Assembly (NCBI RefSeq): GCF_007859195.1
Contig: NZ_VOHL01000003.1
Coordinates: forward strand, 1 to 64,000
Length of the DNA: 64,000 bases
Direction: 5' to 3'
Source: Streptococcus cuniculipharyngis
Lineage (GTDB): Bacteria > Bacillota > Bacilli > Lactobacillales > Streptococcaceae
In this document: piece by piece, positions 19,439 through 29,064 of the stretch
Layout of the letters: each line of letters begins with the position of its first letter
Numbering within the stretch: position 1 is the stretch's first letter
Notes under the pieces: generated by a model
What the model was told of the DNA's origin: nothing
What the model saw: the letters and a program-made list of their open reading frames with translations, nothing else
Databases searched by the model: none
Position numbers and translations under genes: made by a program

Positions 19439-20389
19439 TTAAAAGGTAATCAGTCGTTTACAAAAAGGTAGGTGAGCAATCAAGAAAGATAGGAGCCCAC
19501 TCACAAGAAAAACAACAGGAATGGCAAGTAGGCTATTAGGGAACTGGGTAAGATCCCAAAAACGGCTCAATAAATTAATCAAATGAACATGTAAGATAAA
19601 AATCCCGGTTGTCAGCGATGAGGTCAATGTGATGATTGGTCGATACCTGTCAGGAAGCTCTAGCCGCATAAAGATAATAAAAATAGGAACCACCAAGATC
19701 TTAATCAGCAATGAATCATAGAAGTATTCTGCATAGGGCAGGTGAAAGACTTCCCGACAAATGGTAAATAGGATAACTGGTAATACCAATAGGCCCAGTC
19801 CTACCAGTCCTGCAAATGACTTAACCCAGCCACCAATGGCCTGTAAGAACTCTGACCGTCCCAACAAACCACCCAAAAGGTAGTAAGCTAACCAGGTCCA
19901 CAATCGAAAGGTTTGAATAACCTGTCCCTGCAAGGGCACCAAGGAAGATGGCAAAACGACATTCAAGGCCTGAATCAAGGTTCCAATGAGTAAGAAGCCA
20001 AGGCTACTGGATAAAAGAAGCCGATAGGATTGAAACCAGCGGTGTAAGGGAGGAAGCATGACATAAATGATCATTAAACTTCCAAAAAACCAAAACTGGA
20101 AAAAATAACCTCGTTGCACCAAAGCTGCTAACATGTTTCTTAGGGGATTGTGGACCTCGCTACCCCCACCCCATTTCACTAACCAATATAACAGTGTCCA
20201 AAAGCTAACAATAACTAACATGGAGATGATTTTCTTCCCCACATAGCCGTAGTCGAGCTGGGGCTTGTTGAGCAAGAAGTAACCATTCATCATAAAGAAC
20301 AAGGGAATTGAAAACGTTCCTAAATAGTAGAAATAAGCGTTTGGCGTCAACCCTTGGGATAAATCAAAACCATAATTTCTTGCTACCAT
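19439..20389 (-). CDS. Acyltransferase-3 family membrane protein, N-terminus short
   Basis: 316 aa from ATG 20389 (AGGTGA upstream; an in-frame GTG 20398 is preceded by a stop). About nine hydrophobic helices and the pattern FSIPLFFMMNGYFLLNK suggest the acyltransferase-3 family, which O-acetylates capsule sugars. The usual first helix with its Arg and essential His (LR...VVxxH) is missing: the protein begins at what is normally about residue 35-40. There is no room to extend it because a stop codon lies directly upstream. It may be a truncated, inactive gene or a diverged member with another role. Confidence 0.65.
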   Translation of the reverse strand: MVARNYGFDLSQGLTPNAYFYYLGTFSIPLFFMMNGYFLLNKPQLDYGYVGKKIISMLVIVSFWTLLYWLVKWGGGSEVHNPLRNMLAALVQRGYFFQFWFFGSLMIIYVMLPPLHRWFQSYRLLLSSSLGFLLIGTLIQALNVVLPSSLVPLQGQVIQTFRLWTWLAYYLLGGLLGRSEFLQAIGGWVKSFAGLVGLGLLVLPVILFTICREVFHLPYAEYFYDSLLIKILVVPIFIIFMRLELPDRYRPIITLTSSLTTGIFILHVHLINLLSRFWDLTQFPNSLLAIPVVFLVSGLLSFLIAHLPFCKRLITF

Positions 20390-20442
20390 AAAAATCACCT
20401 ACCCGAATCATTAGCTTGACTGACGGAACAAGTCTCAACACC

Positions 20443-21465
20443 TTACATGTCCCACTTGAAGACCGTTTTAAAGGATGTCGTCAAATCAGTTGCAAAAACA
20501 CGGTGAATATCATCAACAGATTGGACAGGATTTTCCAAGTAGATGATATTGCGTAGGCGATTTTGCACCGTCTTATCCTGCAACATCTCAACTGCCGCTT
20601 GAAAATCTGCACGCCCCGACCGTGAGGAACCCACAACGGTCAAGCCTTTTTCTAAAATATCACGTGTGTTGATGGCAATTTTATTTTCGCTAACACCCAT
20701 CAAGACCACTGTGCCTTGTGGTTTGAGGTAATCGATAATATCATTGATGGCTGGTTCACTGCCTTGACCACCAGCACACTCAAAGGCATGGTCAAAACTC
20801 AAATCAGCCGGCACCTCATTAGTCAGGTAGGTTGAATCAACAAAATTAAACAGGCGGAGTTTTTCCACATTGCGACCAATGACCGTGATTTTCATCTCAG
20901 GGAATTTATAGTGGAGGGCGGTCGCCAAGACATAAGACAGGCTACCATCCGCCAAGATAACCACTCGCTCACGTTGGTGATGGGCTAGCTTGTCAAAACG
21001 CTCAATGGCGTGCATGCTGACGCTCGAAAATTCCGACAGGGCGGCAATCTCATCTGCAATATCTTGATAAGGGACCACACGATCCACTGGGAGGGCAACC
21101 ACTTCCTGCATGAACCCATCAAAGCCACTAGATAAGAAATGGAGCCCTTTAAGGTAGTTTTCATAAAAGGTTTCATCCCCTAGATGAGGTGGTTGGTTGG
21201 GCACCATGACCACCTTTTGTCCAGGTTGATAGGTATTGGTTGGATCAGCTAGGACAATGCCGCTAGCTTCATGAATCGGAGCCATTGGTAGTTTTTTAGC
21301 TAGCACCTTAGGATCACGTTTTCCTTGGTAATAGCGCTGATCAGCATGACAGATGGCCATGTAATGGGGCTTGATTAAGACCCTGTCAGAGGTGTTCATG
21401 TCAACTTCTTCATATTTGATGGAAATGGTTTTAGGTCTAATTAATTGATAAACTTGATTTAACAT
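20443..21465 (-). CDS. tarJ: TarJ-like ribulose-5-phosphate reductase (ribitol-5-phosphate dehydrogenase)
   Basis: 340 aa from ATG 21465, which has GAGGAAA upstream; a TTG at 21480 is less likely. Zinc-type alcohol dehydrogenase fold: CHADQRYYQGKRD near 40, PIHEASGIV near 65, a nucleotide-binding region near 165-190 and FDHAFECAGGQGSEPAI near 230. This matches TarJ/Bcs1-type enzymes that reduce ribulose-5-P to ribitol-5-P with NADPH. It follows tarI by one nucleotide; together they make CDP-ribitol for the capsule. Confidence 0.9.
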   Translation of the reverse strand: MLNQVYQLIRPKTISIKYEEVDMNTSDRVLIKPHYMAICHADQRYYQGKRDPKVLAKKLPMAPIHEASGIVLADPTNTYQPGQKVVMVPNQPPHLGDETFYENYLKGLHFLSSGFDGFMQEVVALPVDRVVPYQDIADEIAALSEFSSVSMHAIERFDKLAHHQRERVVILADGSLSYVLATALHYKFPEMKITVIGRNVEKLRLFNFVDSTYLTNEVPADLSFDHAFECAGGQGSEPAINDIIDYLKPQGTVVLMGVSENKIAINTRDILEKGLTVVGSSRSGRADFQAAVEMLQDKTVQNRLRNIIYLENPVQSVDDIHRVFATDLTTSFKTVFKWDM

Positions 21466-21466
21466 C

Positions 21467-22174
21467 TTAATTTTCCTCAATCATGCTACGAGCAATCTTT
21501 AAGTCAGTAACCGTTGTAATTTTGATATTAGCATAGTCACCCTTGGCTAAGGCAACCTGTTTGCCACTGATAACAAATATTTTACAAGCATCTGTTAAGA
21601 CTTCCTTATCTTCAGCTGAAAGGGCCTGATAAAGGGTAAGAAAATCAGTCATGCGGAAACTCTGTGGTGTTTGACCTTGGTAGAGATACTGACGCTCTGG
21701 AATTTCTGAAATGACCTGACCATCTCGACTTTGAACAATGGTATCTGTCGCCTCAACTACTGTGTCAACCGCATCATTGGTCTGAGCCAGTTGGATATTT
21801 TCCTGAATAGTTTTGAGACTAACAAAAGGACGAACAGAATCATGGGTCACAATGATATCATCAGCAGTAATGGCCTGACGGTCATTGATAGCGTTAATGA
21901 TATTTTCAATGGTGGTATTGCGATCTGTGCCACCTGCAGTCACCCAGATACGCTCTTTATAGCTAGACAAATACTTGTCAATCAAGTCCTCTGTATAAGT
22001 CACCCAGTCCGGATGAACGCCCACTACAACCACATCAATTTCTGGCACCAAAATAAATTTCTCCAAGGTATGGACCAAGATAGGACGATTACCCAACTCC
22101 AAAAATTGCTTTGGCATATCCTGTAGGCCCATACGAGTGCCTTTACCGCCAGCTAAAATACCTGCATAAATCAT
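21467..22174 (-). CDS. tarI: TarI-like ribitol-5-phosphate cytidylyltransferase
   Basis: 235 aa, IspD/TarI family. The CTP site GILAGGKGTRMG is at residues 5-16, with PKQFLELGNRPILVHT following; VTHDSVRPFV near 110 is the second conserved motif. It activates ribitol-5-P to CDP-ribitol. The IspD role (isoprenoid MEP pathway) is less likely since streptococci use mevalonate and tarJ is next door. AAAGAGG lies before the ATG. Confidence 0.92.
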   Translation of the reverse strand: MIYAGILAGGKGTRMGLQDMPKQFLELGNRPILVHTLEKFILVPEIDVVVVGVHPDWVTYTEDLIDKYLSSYKERIWVTAGGTDRNTTIENIINAINDRQAITADDIIVTHDSVRPFVSLKTIQENIQLAQTNDAVDTVVEATDTIVQSRDGQVISEIPERQYLYQGQTPQSFRMTDFLTLYQALSAEDKEVLTDACKIFVISGKQVALAKGDYANIKITTVTDLKIARSMIEEN

Positions 22175-22234
22175 TCATTAAACCTCTTTCTTCTCTATCA
22201 GCCATTATAGCGGCTTTTCTTTCTGGCACTAGAC

Positions 22235-23236
22235 CTAGCCCCAGTTTTTGATTCCATTTCTGTATATTGGTTTGAGTAACCATAGGCCAATATAATTCGT
22301 CACTCGTGCCAAAGTAATAATTTTCCCAGTTTTACCTTCTGTTAAAACACTTGTATAAATCTTGATAGAAAGGCTCTTGATTAACTGATCATAAGCTTTA
22401 AATCGAGCGATAGTTTCAAACGACATCGGTGACAATAAGATGGTTTTTAAGGCAGAAGCATAATAAGAAGCTACTCTACGTTGCAAATAAATGTAATTTG
22501 GATGGTCTTCATATTCTGAGATATAAGTCACCAACTGTTGGCAGATGTCTAAAGTCATTTGAGCATTCTTGAGGCGTGACTCCTTGCTGACACTTTGACC
22601 GTCTCGGCCAAGACGATAACAATAGACGGGATAGTCAAAATACTGAATCGTCTTGGCAAAAGGAATCGGAAGGGTACAAAATAGTTGATCTGTGTAAAAG
22701 AGCCGCTCTGGTAGTTTCAAGCCAGCTGCACGAAGAACACTTGTCTTATAACACATGGCCCACATTCCTAAGATTGGTGGATTGGCCACTTCCGCAATTA
22801 AAAGCTCTTGGTGAGGGGGCAAATAATCACCATAGGCCTGTGTCTCCATCTCTGGCATGCTTGGACCTTTTAGAAAAGAAGTCACAACCAAATCTGTATC
22901 AATCACTTTCAACTGTTTTACCAGTTGGTCAAGAGCCTCTGTCTGTACCCAATCATCACCGTCTAGTAGCTTAAAGTACTTACCGCTGGCATGCTCCAAA
23001 CTATAGTTAACTGTCGTTCCATAGCCACCATTCGTTTTATGGACAGGAATAATACTAGTAGGGTATTTTTTCTGATAATCTTGGGCAATTGACAGAGTCG
23101 CATCCTGCCCACCATCATCAACCACAAAAATTTCCAAATCATCAATATATTGGGAAGCCACCAAACTATCCAAGGTTTCCTCAATATAATCCGCAACATT
23201 ATAAGCTGCAATTGAAATGGTTAATGTTTTATTCAT
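22235..23236 (-). CDS. GT2 family glycosyltransferase
   Basis: 333 aa. Typical GT-A start LTISIAAYNVADYIEETLDS, donor-site DDGGQDAT near 41-48 and metal motif LLDGDDWVQTEAL near 94-106. The C-terminal ~100 residues are helical and poorly conserved, giving no acceptor clue. Its donor sugar cannot be assigned. It lies between licD and tarI in the cps operon. Confidence 0.88.
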   Translation of the reverse strand: MNKTLTISIAAYNVADYIEETLDSLVASQYIDDLEIFVVDDGGQDATLSIAQDYQKKYPTSIIPVHKTNGGYGTTVNYSLEHASGKYFKLLDGDDWVQTEALDQLVKQLKVIDTDLVVTSFLKGPSMPEMETQAYGDYLPPHQELLIAEVANPPILGMWAMCYKTSVLRAAGLKLPERLFYTDQLFCTLPIPFAKTIQYFDYPVYCYRLGRDGQSVSKESRLKNAQMTLDICQQLVTYISEYEDHPNYIYLQRRVASYYASALKTILLSPMSFETIARFKAYDQLIKSLSIKIYTSVLTEGKTGKIITLARVTNYIGLWLLKPIYRNGIKNWG

Positions 23237-23311
23237 TTATTCTCCTTCTATTTTCCTATCTCAGTAGGCTTTACACCTTTAAAACTAGGCAACTCCTTGG
23301 ATGACTACTCC

Positions 23312-24130
23312 CTATAATTTAATAATTTCATATTGATGCGGTGCACGATCTTCAATAGGAGGCAGTTCCATATAATTAGGGCCATAAATCGCTTCAAGAT
23401 ATCCGATATAATCCATTGGAGCATTTACCATAAGATCTTCAAATTGTAGAACAGTGCCCCGACCAAAATACTTACTTGGAACAATCTCACGTAACTTATA
23501 GGCCCCCGTATAATTACCAGCATATTCCTCAGACATGTCATATTTACTAATCACTTTGATATAGTACTGCTGGTATTTCTTATAATTTAACACGTTCTCA
23601 ATCTTGAATACATCTGCTAATTTAATAATGACTTTTTCTAACAACGGACGATTTTTTTTATTGACATTAACAATTTTATTGAACTGCGATAACTGCACCA
23701 TCATTCTAGCAAACAGGTAGTGTTTCCCATGCCAGTATTTTTTTACTTTATTAGCTGGCATACCATCTAAAGGAAAAATATCTATCCACAAGGCTTGCTC
23801 AGACCTTTCATTACTATAAGTCATGATAATACTTGTGCTTTTATCCTGTAAGTTCATAAATGCTTTGGTAAACTCTGGGTTTACCTTTTCATTAACCAAT
23901 TGGTAAGGTGCCTTAAACTCTTCTTGTGGCAGATTCATCAGAAACTCATAATCAGTACGTGGCATGCCAATATCAATGTCATCATCCCAAGGGATAAATC
24001 CTTGATGTCTAACAGCACCCAGTAAAGTTCCCCCTAAAATATAATAGGTTAACTGGTGTTTTTCACAGATTCTAATAAATTCTTTTAAAATAGCCAATTC
24101 TTTTCGCTGAATCAGTTTTATATTGTCCAT
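23312..24130 (-). CDS. LicD-family phosphotransferase (predicted ribitol-phosphate transfer to capsule)
   Basis: 272 aa from ATG 24130 (GGAAGGAAGAG upstream; a TTG at 24163 is open in frame). The LicD nucleotidyltransferase motif is clear: YYILGGTLLGAVRHQGFIPW then DDDIDIGMPR (about 30-60). LicD enzymes move phosphocholine, or in related cps loci other polyol phosphates, from a CDP donor to a glycan. No licABC choline genes are here while tarI and tarJ are, so CDP-ribitol is the more likely donor; this is inference. The gene is more AT-rich than its neighbours. Confidence 0.88.
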   Translation of the reverse strand: MDNIKLIQRKELAILKEFIRICEKHQLTYYILGGTLLGAVRHQGFIPWDDDIDIGMPRTDYEFLMNLPQEEFKAPYQLVNEKVNPEFTKAFMNLQDKSTSIIMTYSNERSEQALWIDIFPLDGMPANKVKKYWHGKHYLFARMMVQLSQFNKIVNVNKKNRPLLEKVIIKLADVFKIENVLNYKKYQQYYIKVISKYDMSEEYAGNYTGAYKLREIVPSKYFGRGTVLQFEDLMVNAPMDYIGYLEAIYGPNYMELPPIEDRAPHQYEIIKL

Positions 24131-24263
24131 AACTATTACTCTTCCTTCCAATGAAGTCTTCAACTATCACAATAAACCCGCTGGCTTGGATTATATAGTA
24201 GTACAGCTTCTCACGAATTCTTACAGAAACTAACCCCCATAACACTTATAAATACTTTTTACA

Positions 24264-25613
24264 TTATTTTTTTAAGGTAAGTTTAAAAGTACCAAGCTTA
24301 ATCCCTCGATTAAATAGAATACCTCCCATAATAAAGGCCAAAACAAGCATAGTGAGATTTTGTTTATTTAAAATCGTTTCATAAAAACGATTAGAGAAAA
24401 AGAGCATCACTAAGTCATTAAACAAATAAGCATAAACAAATAAGCTAAAATCAAAATTTATAGCACTTTTTGCCTCCATAATTTTTCGATAACTTATTGA
24501 ATAATAGCCAGCTAAAATGGTTACTAAAGGAACAACTCCAAACCAGCCAAAATCATACAAGAATTGATAAAATGTTGTATAAACATTTCCTAAACCATAT
24601 GTTGCATTAGCTCTAACAAAAGGAAGATTAAGTAAAAATCCACTTTTCAAAAAACTATTATAAAAAGATATAAAAGTTTGTTCTCCAAACACCTCTGTTA
24701 ATCTAGGCAAATCATAGTTCTGAATAAAAGTATCTAAATTCCAAAGAGGAGCTCCAAAATAAATAAACAAATAATGGAAAATGTTATAAGAATTGGTTCG
24801 TCCATAAAGGCTTAGGGTACTCAAAAATAAAATAATTAGTACAATAGCCCATCGGATAAATTTTCTAAAAATCTTACGTTTTTGAAAAATTTGTAAACCA
24901 TTTCTTACAGATAAAGCATAATAAATAAAAGCAGTAAAGGTCATCACACGAAAAATTGGACTACGACTACCGCTGAAATACATACCAATAACAAGTAATA
25001 TGACAGTTAAAATTTGAGACCATTTTACTCTTTTGGTTACAATAAAATTATTAACAATAACATAAACAGTTAAATAGCTTCCTGCTAATACCAGCATTGA
25101 TAGGGCAGTATAATAGAATGGCCTATGGACGGCTAGGCTTCGGTAGATCTCAGGTCTAAATTTTACTAAATTATCATATAAAGAAATCATCTCTGATAAT
25201 GACCTTGACCCTCCATAAGCATTTGATAATCTTTGGAGAAACCTATAATTCGAATAAATTAGAAAAACAGATAATATATTGAATAGCCAAGATACCCATG
25301 ATGATAATTTCAAAAAAGAAAGTTTACTAGAAACTACTGTTGTCATATTTTTAAAACTATTCATTTTCCTATCAATTATAACTGCGTTATAGATATTGAA
25401 AAATGTAAATATCAAGTAGCTTCCTAGCAGTAAACCTAAAACTTCCGTATGAAAGATGATATTCAAATAACTTGTTGCTATCAAACACATAATGGATTGA
25501 ACTAAAAACATTAAAATGAATATCATGGATGGTGCCAAAAAATCCTTATTACATATATAATAGTTAAAAACTAAAAATAGTAAAGACAAGAAAATAATTA
25601 CATATAAAACCAT
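24264..25613 (-). CDS. wzy: Wzy-type capsule repeat-unit polymerase
   Basis: 449 aa with about 12 hydrophobic segments and a large loop in the C-terminal half, the usual Wzy layout; sequence similarity is not expected in this family. It joins undecaprenyl-linked repeat units outside the membrane. Markedly AT-rich compared with flanking genes, as serotype-specific wzy genes usually are. Position between the DUF4422 transferase and licD supports the assignment; no other gene in the locus could be the polymerase. Confidence 0.85.
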   Translation of the reverse strand: MVLYVIIFLSLLFLVFNYYICNKDFLAPSMIFILMFLVQSIMCLIATSYLNIIFHTEVLGLLLGSYLIFTFFNIYNAVIIDRKMNSFKNMTTVVSSKLSFLKLSSWVSWLFNILSVFLIYSNYRFLQRLSNAYGGSRSLSEMISLYDNLVKFRPEIYRSLAVHRPFYYTALSMLVLAGSYLTVYVIVNNFIVTKRVKWSQILTVILLVIGMYFSGSRSPIFRVMTFTAFIYYALSVRNGLQIFQKRKIFRKFIRWAIVLIILFLSTLSLYGRTNSYNIFHYLFIYFGAPLWNLDTFIQNYDLPRLTEVFGEQTFISFYNSFLKSGFLLNLPFVRANATYGLGNVYTTFYQFLYDFGWFGVVPLVTILAGYYSISYRKIMEAKSAINFDFSLFVYAYLFNDLVMLFFSNRFYETILNKQNLTMLVLAFIMGGILFNRGIKLGTFKLTLKK

Positions 25614-25670
25614 TGAATCGCCAGAAACTTTGTTTCTTCTAATCCTTTCTAGCCTAATTTAAATACCAAC

Positions 25671-26462
25671 TTAAAAACTCTGTCCATACTTTTTGCCCAT
25701 AAACTTAGCCTGCAAGAAGGATTTTCCTTTATGCCATAGATTAACCTTTTCCATGTACATGAAGGGCACTTCTTTGATGCTAAGCTCTTTTTTAGCCAAC
25801 CAAACATTGAACAAACGCTCACTGACCCGGCCAAATAGCCGAGCATCAAAGGCTGAATAGCCAGAGATATCTAAACGAGCATACAGTTGGTCAATAATCG
25901 GGAACAGCCAGCTACAATAATCATTGACCAAATCTTTGGACATGACAAACATGTTAAACATGTAGCCACTCCGTTGGGCCATGACCCTGTCAAAGACTGC
26001 CACATCATCAGGGGCAATTTCTGCTAAAATCTGACGGGTGACTTCCAAGTGCTGGGCATCGTGGGTGTGGGCATAATGCGAATAGAGGGTCTCAATGTAA
26101 TAACGACGTTTCTTAGGCAAAATCACATCTGCCTCTGCCAATAACGTCTCCAAATCCTCCTGACCCAAAATCACATCATCAATAAGCAGGTCCTCACGGT
26201 AGGGCTGAGCCTTCTTGGTCAGATAACGACGATAGTGGACCAAACCCAGATAATCACAATCCAAATTTTTCCAAGCCCAATAAAGACCCGTCAACTCACA
26301 ATAATAGGGATTTAAGTGGGAGATATGGTCTCCCGAGTCATCTCCCCTATAACCTAAATCTTCTTTCCCCAAACGTCCGACATGGAGTGGCAAATAGAGC
26401 TGGTCATCCTTAGGCATTTGAAACCGTTTATGGGTGGCAACGATAATCTTTATATTTTTCAA
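25671..26462 (-). CDS. DUF4422 glycosyltransferase
   Basis: 263 aa with a TTG start (AAGGAC upstream). The DUF4422 pattern is seen: KIIVATHKRFQMP, then GDHISHLNPYYCELTGLYWAWKN, then YLGLVHYRRY. These are capsule/LPS galactosyl- or galactofuranosyl-type transferases often encoded beside glf, as here (4 nt after the glf stop). Donor inferred only from context. Confidence 0.85.
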   Translation of the reverse strand: MKNIKIIVATHKRFQMPKDDQLYLPLHVGRLGKEDLGYRGDDSGDHISHLNPYYCELTGLYWAWKNLDCDYLGLVHYRRYLTKKAQPYREDLLIDDVILGQEDLETLLAEADVILPKKRRYYIETLYSHYAHTHDAQHLEVTRQILAEIAPDDVAVFDRVMAQRSGYMFNMFVMSKDLVNDYCSWLFPIIDQLYARLDISGYSAFDARLFGRVSERLFNVWLAKKELSIKEVPFMYMEKVNLWHKGKSFLQAKFMGKKYGQSF

Positions 26463-26466
26463 GTTC

Positions 26467-27579
26467 TTAGTCCTTCAATTCACCACGAACACATTGTAGG
26501 GCCGCTGCAATGACTTGGTGCATATCATAGTAGCGATAGTGACCTAGACGACCACCAAAGATAACATTTTCTTGTTTCGCTGCCAAGTCTTTATAAGCCT
26601 TGTACAAGTGGTTGTTACGGTCATTATTGACTGGATAATAAGGTTCATCTCCCTTAGCCCAAGTCTTAGAGTGCTCTTTGGTAATAATGGTTTTTGGCTG
26701 CGTACCAAATTCAAAATGTTTGTGTTCAATAATCCGTGTGTAAGGTGTTTCACTGTCTGTGTAGTTCACCACCGCATTCCCTTGATAATTTTCCATATCA
26801 AGTGTCTCTGTTTCAAAATGCAGGCTACGGTATTCCAACTCACCTAGCTCATAATCAAAGAATTCATCAATCATCCCTGTAAAGACAATCTTTGGATAGT
26901 CTGCCAAGTACTGTTCTTTGTTGGCAAAAAAATCAACGTTGACTTCTACATCAATATTGTCATGGGCCAACATTTTTTCCACGATTTGTGTGTAACCACC
27001 AATCGGGATACCTTGATAGGTGTCATTAAAGTAGTTGTTGTCATAGGTCAAACGAACTGGCAAACGGCGGATGATAAAGGCTGGAAGTTCTGTACAAGCC
27101 TTGCCCCATTGTTTCTCGGTATAGTCCTTAATCAATTTTTCATAAATATCCGTTCCCACCAAAGAAATCGCCTGCTCTTCCAAGTTCTCAGGTGTTTTGC
27201 CACCAAGAACTGAGCGTTGCTCATCAATTTTAGCCTGAGCCTCTGCTGGTGTCACCACACCCCACAACTTGTTAAAGGTATTCATGTTGAAGGGAAGGTT
27301 ATAAATCTCTCCCTTGTAATTGGCAATAGGGGTGTTGGTATAGCGGTTAAACTCCGCAAATTGATTGACATAATCCCAAAGTTCCTTGTCTGACGTATGG
27401 AAAATATGGGCACCGTATTGATGAACTTGAATCCCTTCTTCTTCACGCGTATAGATATTACCCGCGATGTGGTCACGTTTTTCAATGACCTTGACTTTCT
27501 TCCCTTTAAGGGCGGCTTCATGAGCAAAGACTGCACCAAACAAGCCCGCTCCAACAACTAAATAATCGTATTGTGACAT
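26467..27579 (-). CDS. glf: UDP-galactopyranose mutase
   Basis: 370 aa flavoprotein converting UDP-Galp to UDP-Galf. The FAD site YLVVGAGLFGAVFAHEAA is at about 5-22; IHQ-like segment VHQYGAHIFHTSD near 53-65, NLPFNMNTFNKLWG, and RVTYDNNYF/GGYTQIVEKML-type active-site segments are present. It shows that galactofuranose is a building block of this capsule. Tightly placed between wzx and the DUF4422 transferase. Confidence 0.96.
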   Translation of the reverse strand: MSQYDYLVVGAGLFGAVFAHEAALKGKKVKVIEKRDHIAGNIYTREEEGIQVHQYGAHIFHTSDKELWDYVNQFAEFNRYTNTPIANYKGEIYNLPFNMNTFNKLWGVVTPAEAQAKIDEQRSVLGGKTPENLEEQAISLVGTDIYEKLIKDYTEKQWGKACTELPAFIIRRLPVRLTYDNNYFNDTYQGIPIGGYTQIVEKMLAHDNIDVEVNVDFFANKEQYLADYPKIVFTGMIDEFFDYELGELEYRSLHFETETLDMENYQGNAVVNYTDSETPYTRIIEHKHFEFGTQPKTIITKEHSKTWAKGDEPYYPVNNDRNNHLYKAYKDLAAKQENVIFGGRLGHYRYYDMHQVIAAALQCVRGELKD

Positions 27580-27590
27580 AAGAATTTCCT

Positions 27591-29051
27591 TTACTTTACT
27601 CGTTTTAATTTGTTTAAGATTGATTGATAAATGCCCTTAATAAAGGGTTCCCCAGACCATAACAAGAGAAGACCGTAGAGGCCAAAAAAGATCATTCCTG
27701 TAATAGCTAGGCTGAAAAAAGGACTGACGGTCAGGATAGGTTTGAGCAAGACGGTTAGACCCGCTACTAAACCTGTCATCAAGACCACTTTCAAGACGGA
27801 ACTGTTTTTCAGCATGTCCAAAATCAAGTCTCGCAAAAAGAAGATTTGAACCAGGGCAACTGATAATTCTGCCATGCTGCCTGAAAAGGCTGTCCCGCTG
27901 GCTCCCATTGAGGGAATTAAAATCAGGTTCAAGACCAAGTCAACCAAGGCACCTACAATGGTTGAATAGACTACCAAGATTTCACGATTGGTTGGCACTA
28001 AGAGTTGAAAGCCCATCAAATTGGATAAACCAATGAATAAAATGGTTGGCATAATCAACTGCATAGGAAGAACCGCTGGTAAAAACCCTTCCCCTGAGAT
28101 AAAGAGAATACTCTCCTTGGCCATAATCATGAAATAAACCATCAAGGGCACTGAAATGACAAACACAAAATTGACAGCCTTCTGCACCAAGGCCTTAAAC
28201 TCCACGTGCTTGCCTTGTTCATAATAATTGGATAGGCGAGGCAGGAGAACTGCCCCCAAGGAAGTCACCACCCCAACCAAGATTTGTTTAAGTTTGACAG
28301 CCGCCGAATAATAACCAACTTCCACATCACCTGACATAAAGCCCAGTAAGGTGGTATCAACACTCAAATAAATGGTCGCAGATACTGACAAGAGAAAAAA
28401 GGTCAGACTGGGTTTAATGTGAGGTCGTAGGTCTAGTTTCTCAGTTGGTCTCAAACTCACTATCTTTCTCAGATTGATAAAATTTAAGAGATTTGAGCCT
28501 ACCGAAGCAAAAACACTAATGCCAGCATATAAAATGTAATCATCGGTTTCCTTGACCAAGACCAGTAACAACCCCAGGCCGATGACCTTAAAAACAATAG
28601 ACCGCAGGGTGATATAGGAATAACGTTCCAAGGCCCGATAAAGCCAATCGACACCCAGGACATTGAATAAGAGGGTTGACCCCAAGACCAGGTAAAGAAC
28701 CCTTTCCTGATTGAGACGGTCAACGGACAAGACTGCAATAACCAGGGCGATTAAGGCAAAAACCATCACAATCAAATTTAAGAGCATAATCTCTTGGACG
28801 GTTTTTTCTAACTTTCGTTGATCATCTCGAATCTTGGCACAGGCTCGAATGGCATAGGTTGGAATGCCCAACATGCCAACCATCGAAAAATACGAAATAA
28901 TAGATGTCGCAAAGGTAACAGTACCGATACCACTAGCACCCAAGACCCGTGAAGCATAAGGGAAGGTTATTAAAGGAAAAATAAAATTGGAAATGGTTAA
29001 AATAAAATTCATGATGAAATTTAACTTAACCGATTGATATTTATTAGCCAT
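27591..29051 (-). CDS. wzx: Wzx flippase for capsule repeat units
   Basis: 486 aa, about 14 membrane helices, PST/MATE-like polysaccharide exporter fold with the usual N-terminal motif (FPYASRVLGASGIGTVTFATS at about 30-50 in part). It moves undecaprenyl-PP-linked repeat units across the membrane for Wzy. GGGGGAG precedes the ATG. Confidence 0.92.
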   Translation of the reverse strand: MANKYQSVKLNFIMNFILTISNFIFPLITFPYASRVLGASGIGTVTFATSIISYFSMVGMLGIPTYAIRACAKIRDDQRKLEKTVQEIMLLNLIVMVFALIALVIAVLSVDRLNQERVLYLVLGSTLLFNVLGVDWLYRALERYSYITLRSIVFKVIGLGLLLVLVKETDDYILYAGISVFASVGSNLLNFINLRKIVSLRPTEKLDLRPHIKPSLTFFLLSVSATIYLSVDTTLLGFMSGDVEVGYYSAAVKLKQILVGVVTSLGAVLLPRLSNYYEQGKHVEFKALVQKAVNFVFVISVPLMVYFMIMAKESILFISGEGFLPAVLPMQLIMPTILFIGLSNLMGFQLLVPTNREILVVYSTIVGALVDLVLNLILIPSMGASGTAFSGSMAELSVALVQIFFLRDLILDMLKNSSVLKVVLMTGLVAGLTVLLKPILTVSPFFSLAITGMIFFGLYGLLLLWSGEPFIKGIYQSILNKLKRVK

Positions 29052-29064
29052 AACTCCCCCAATC

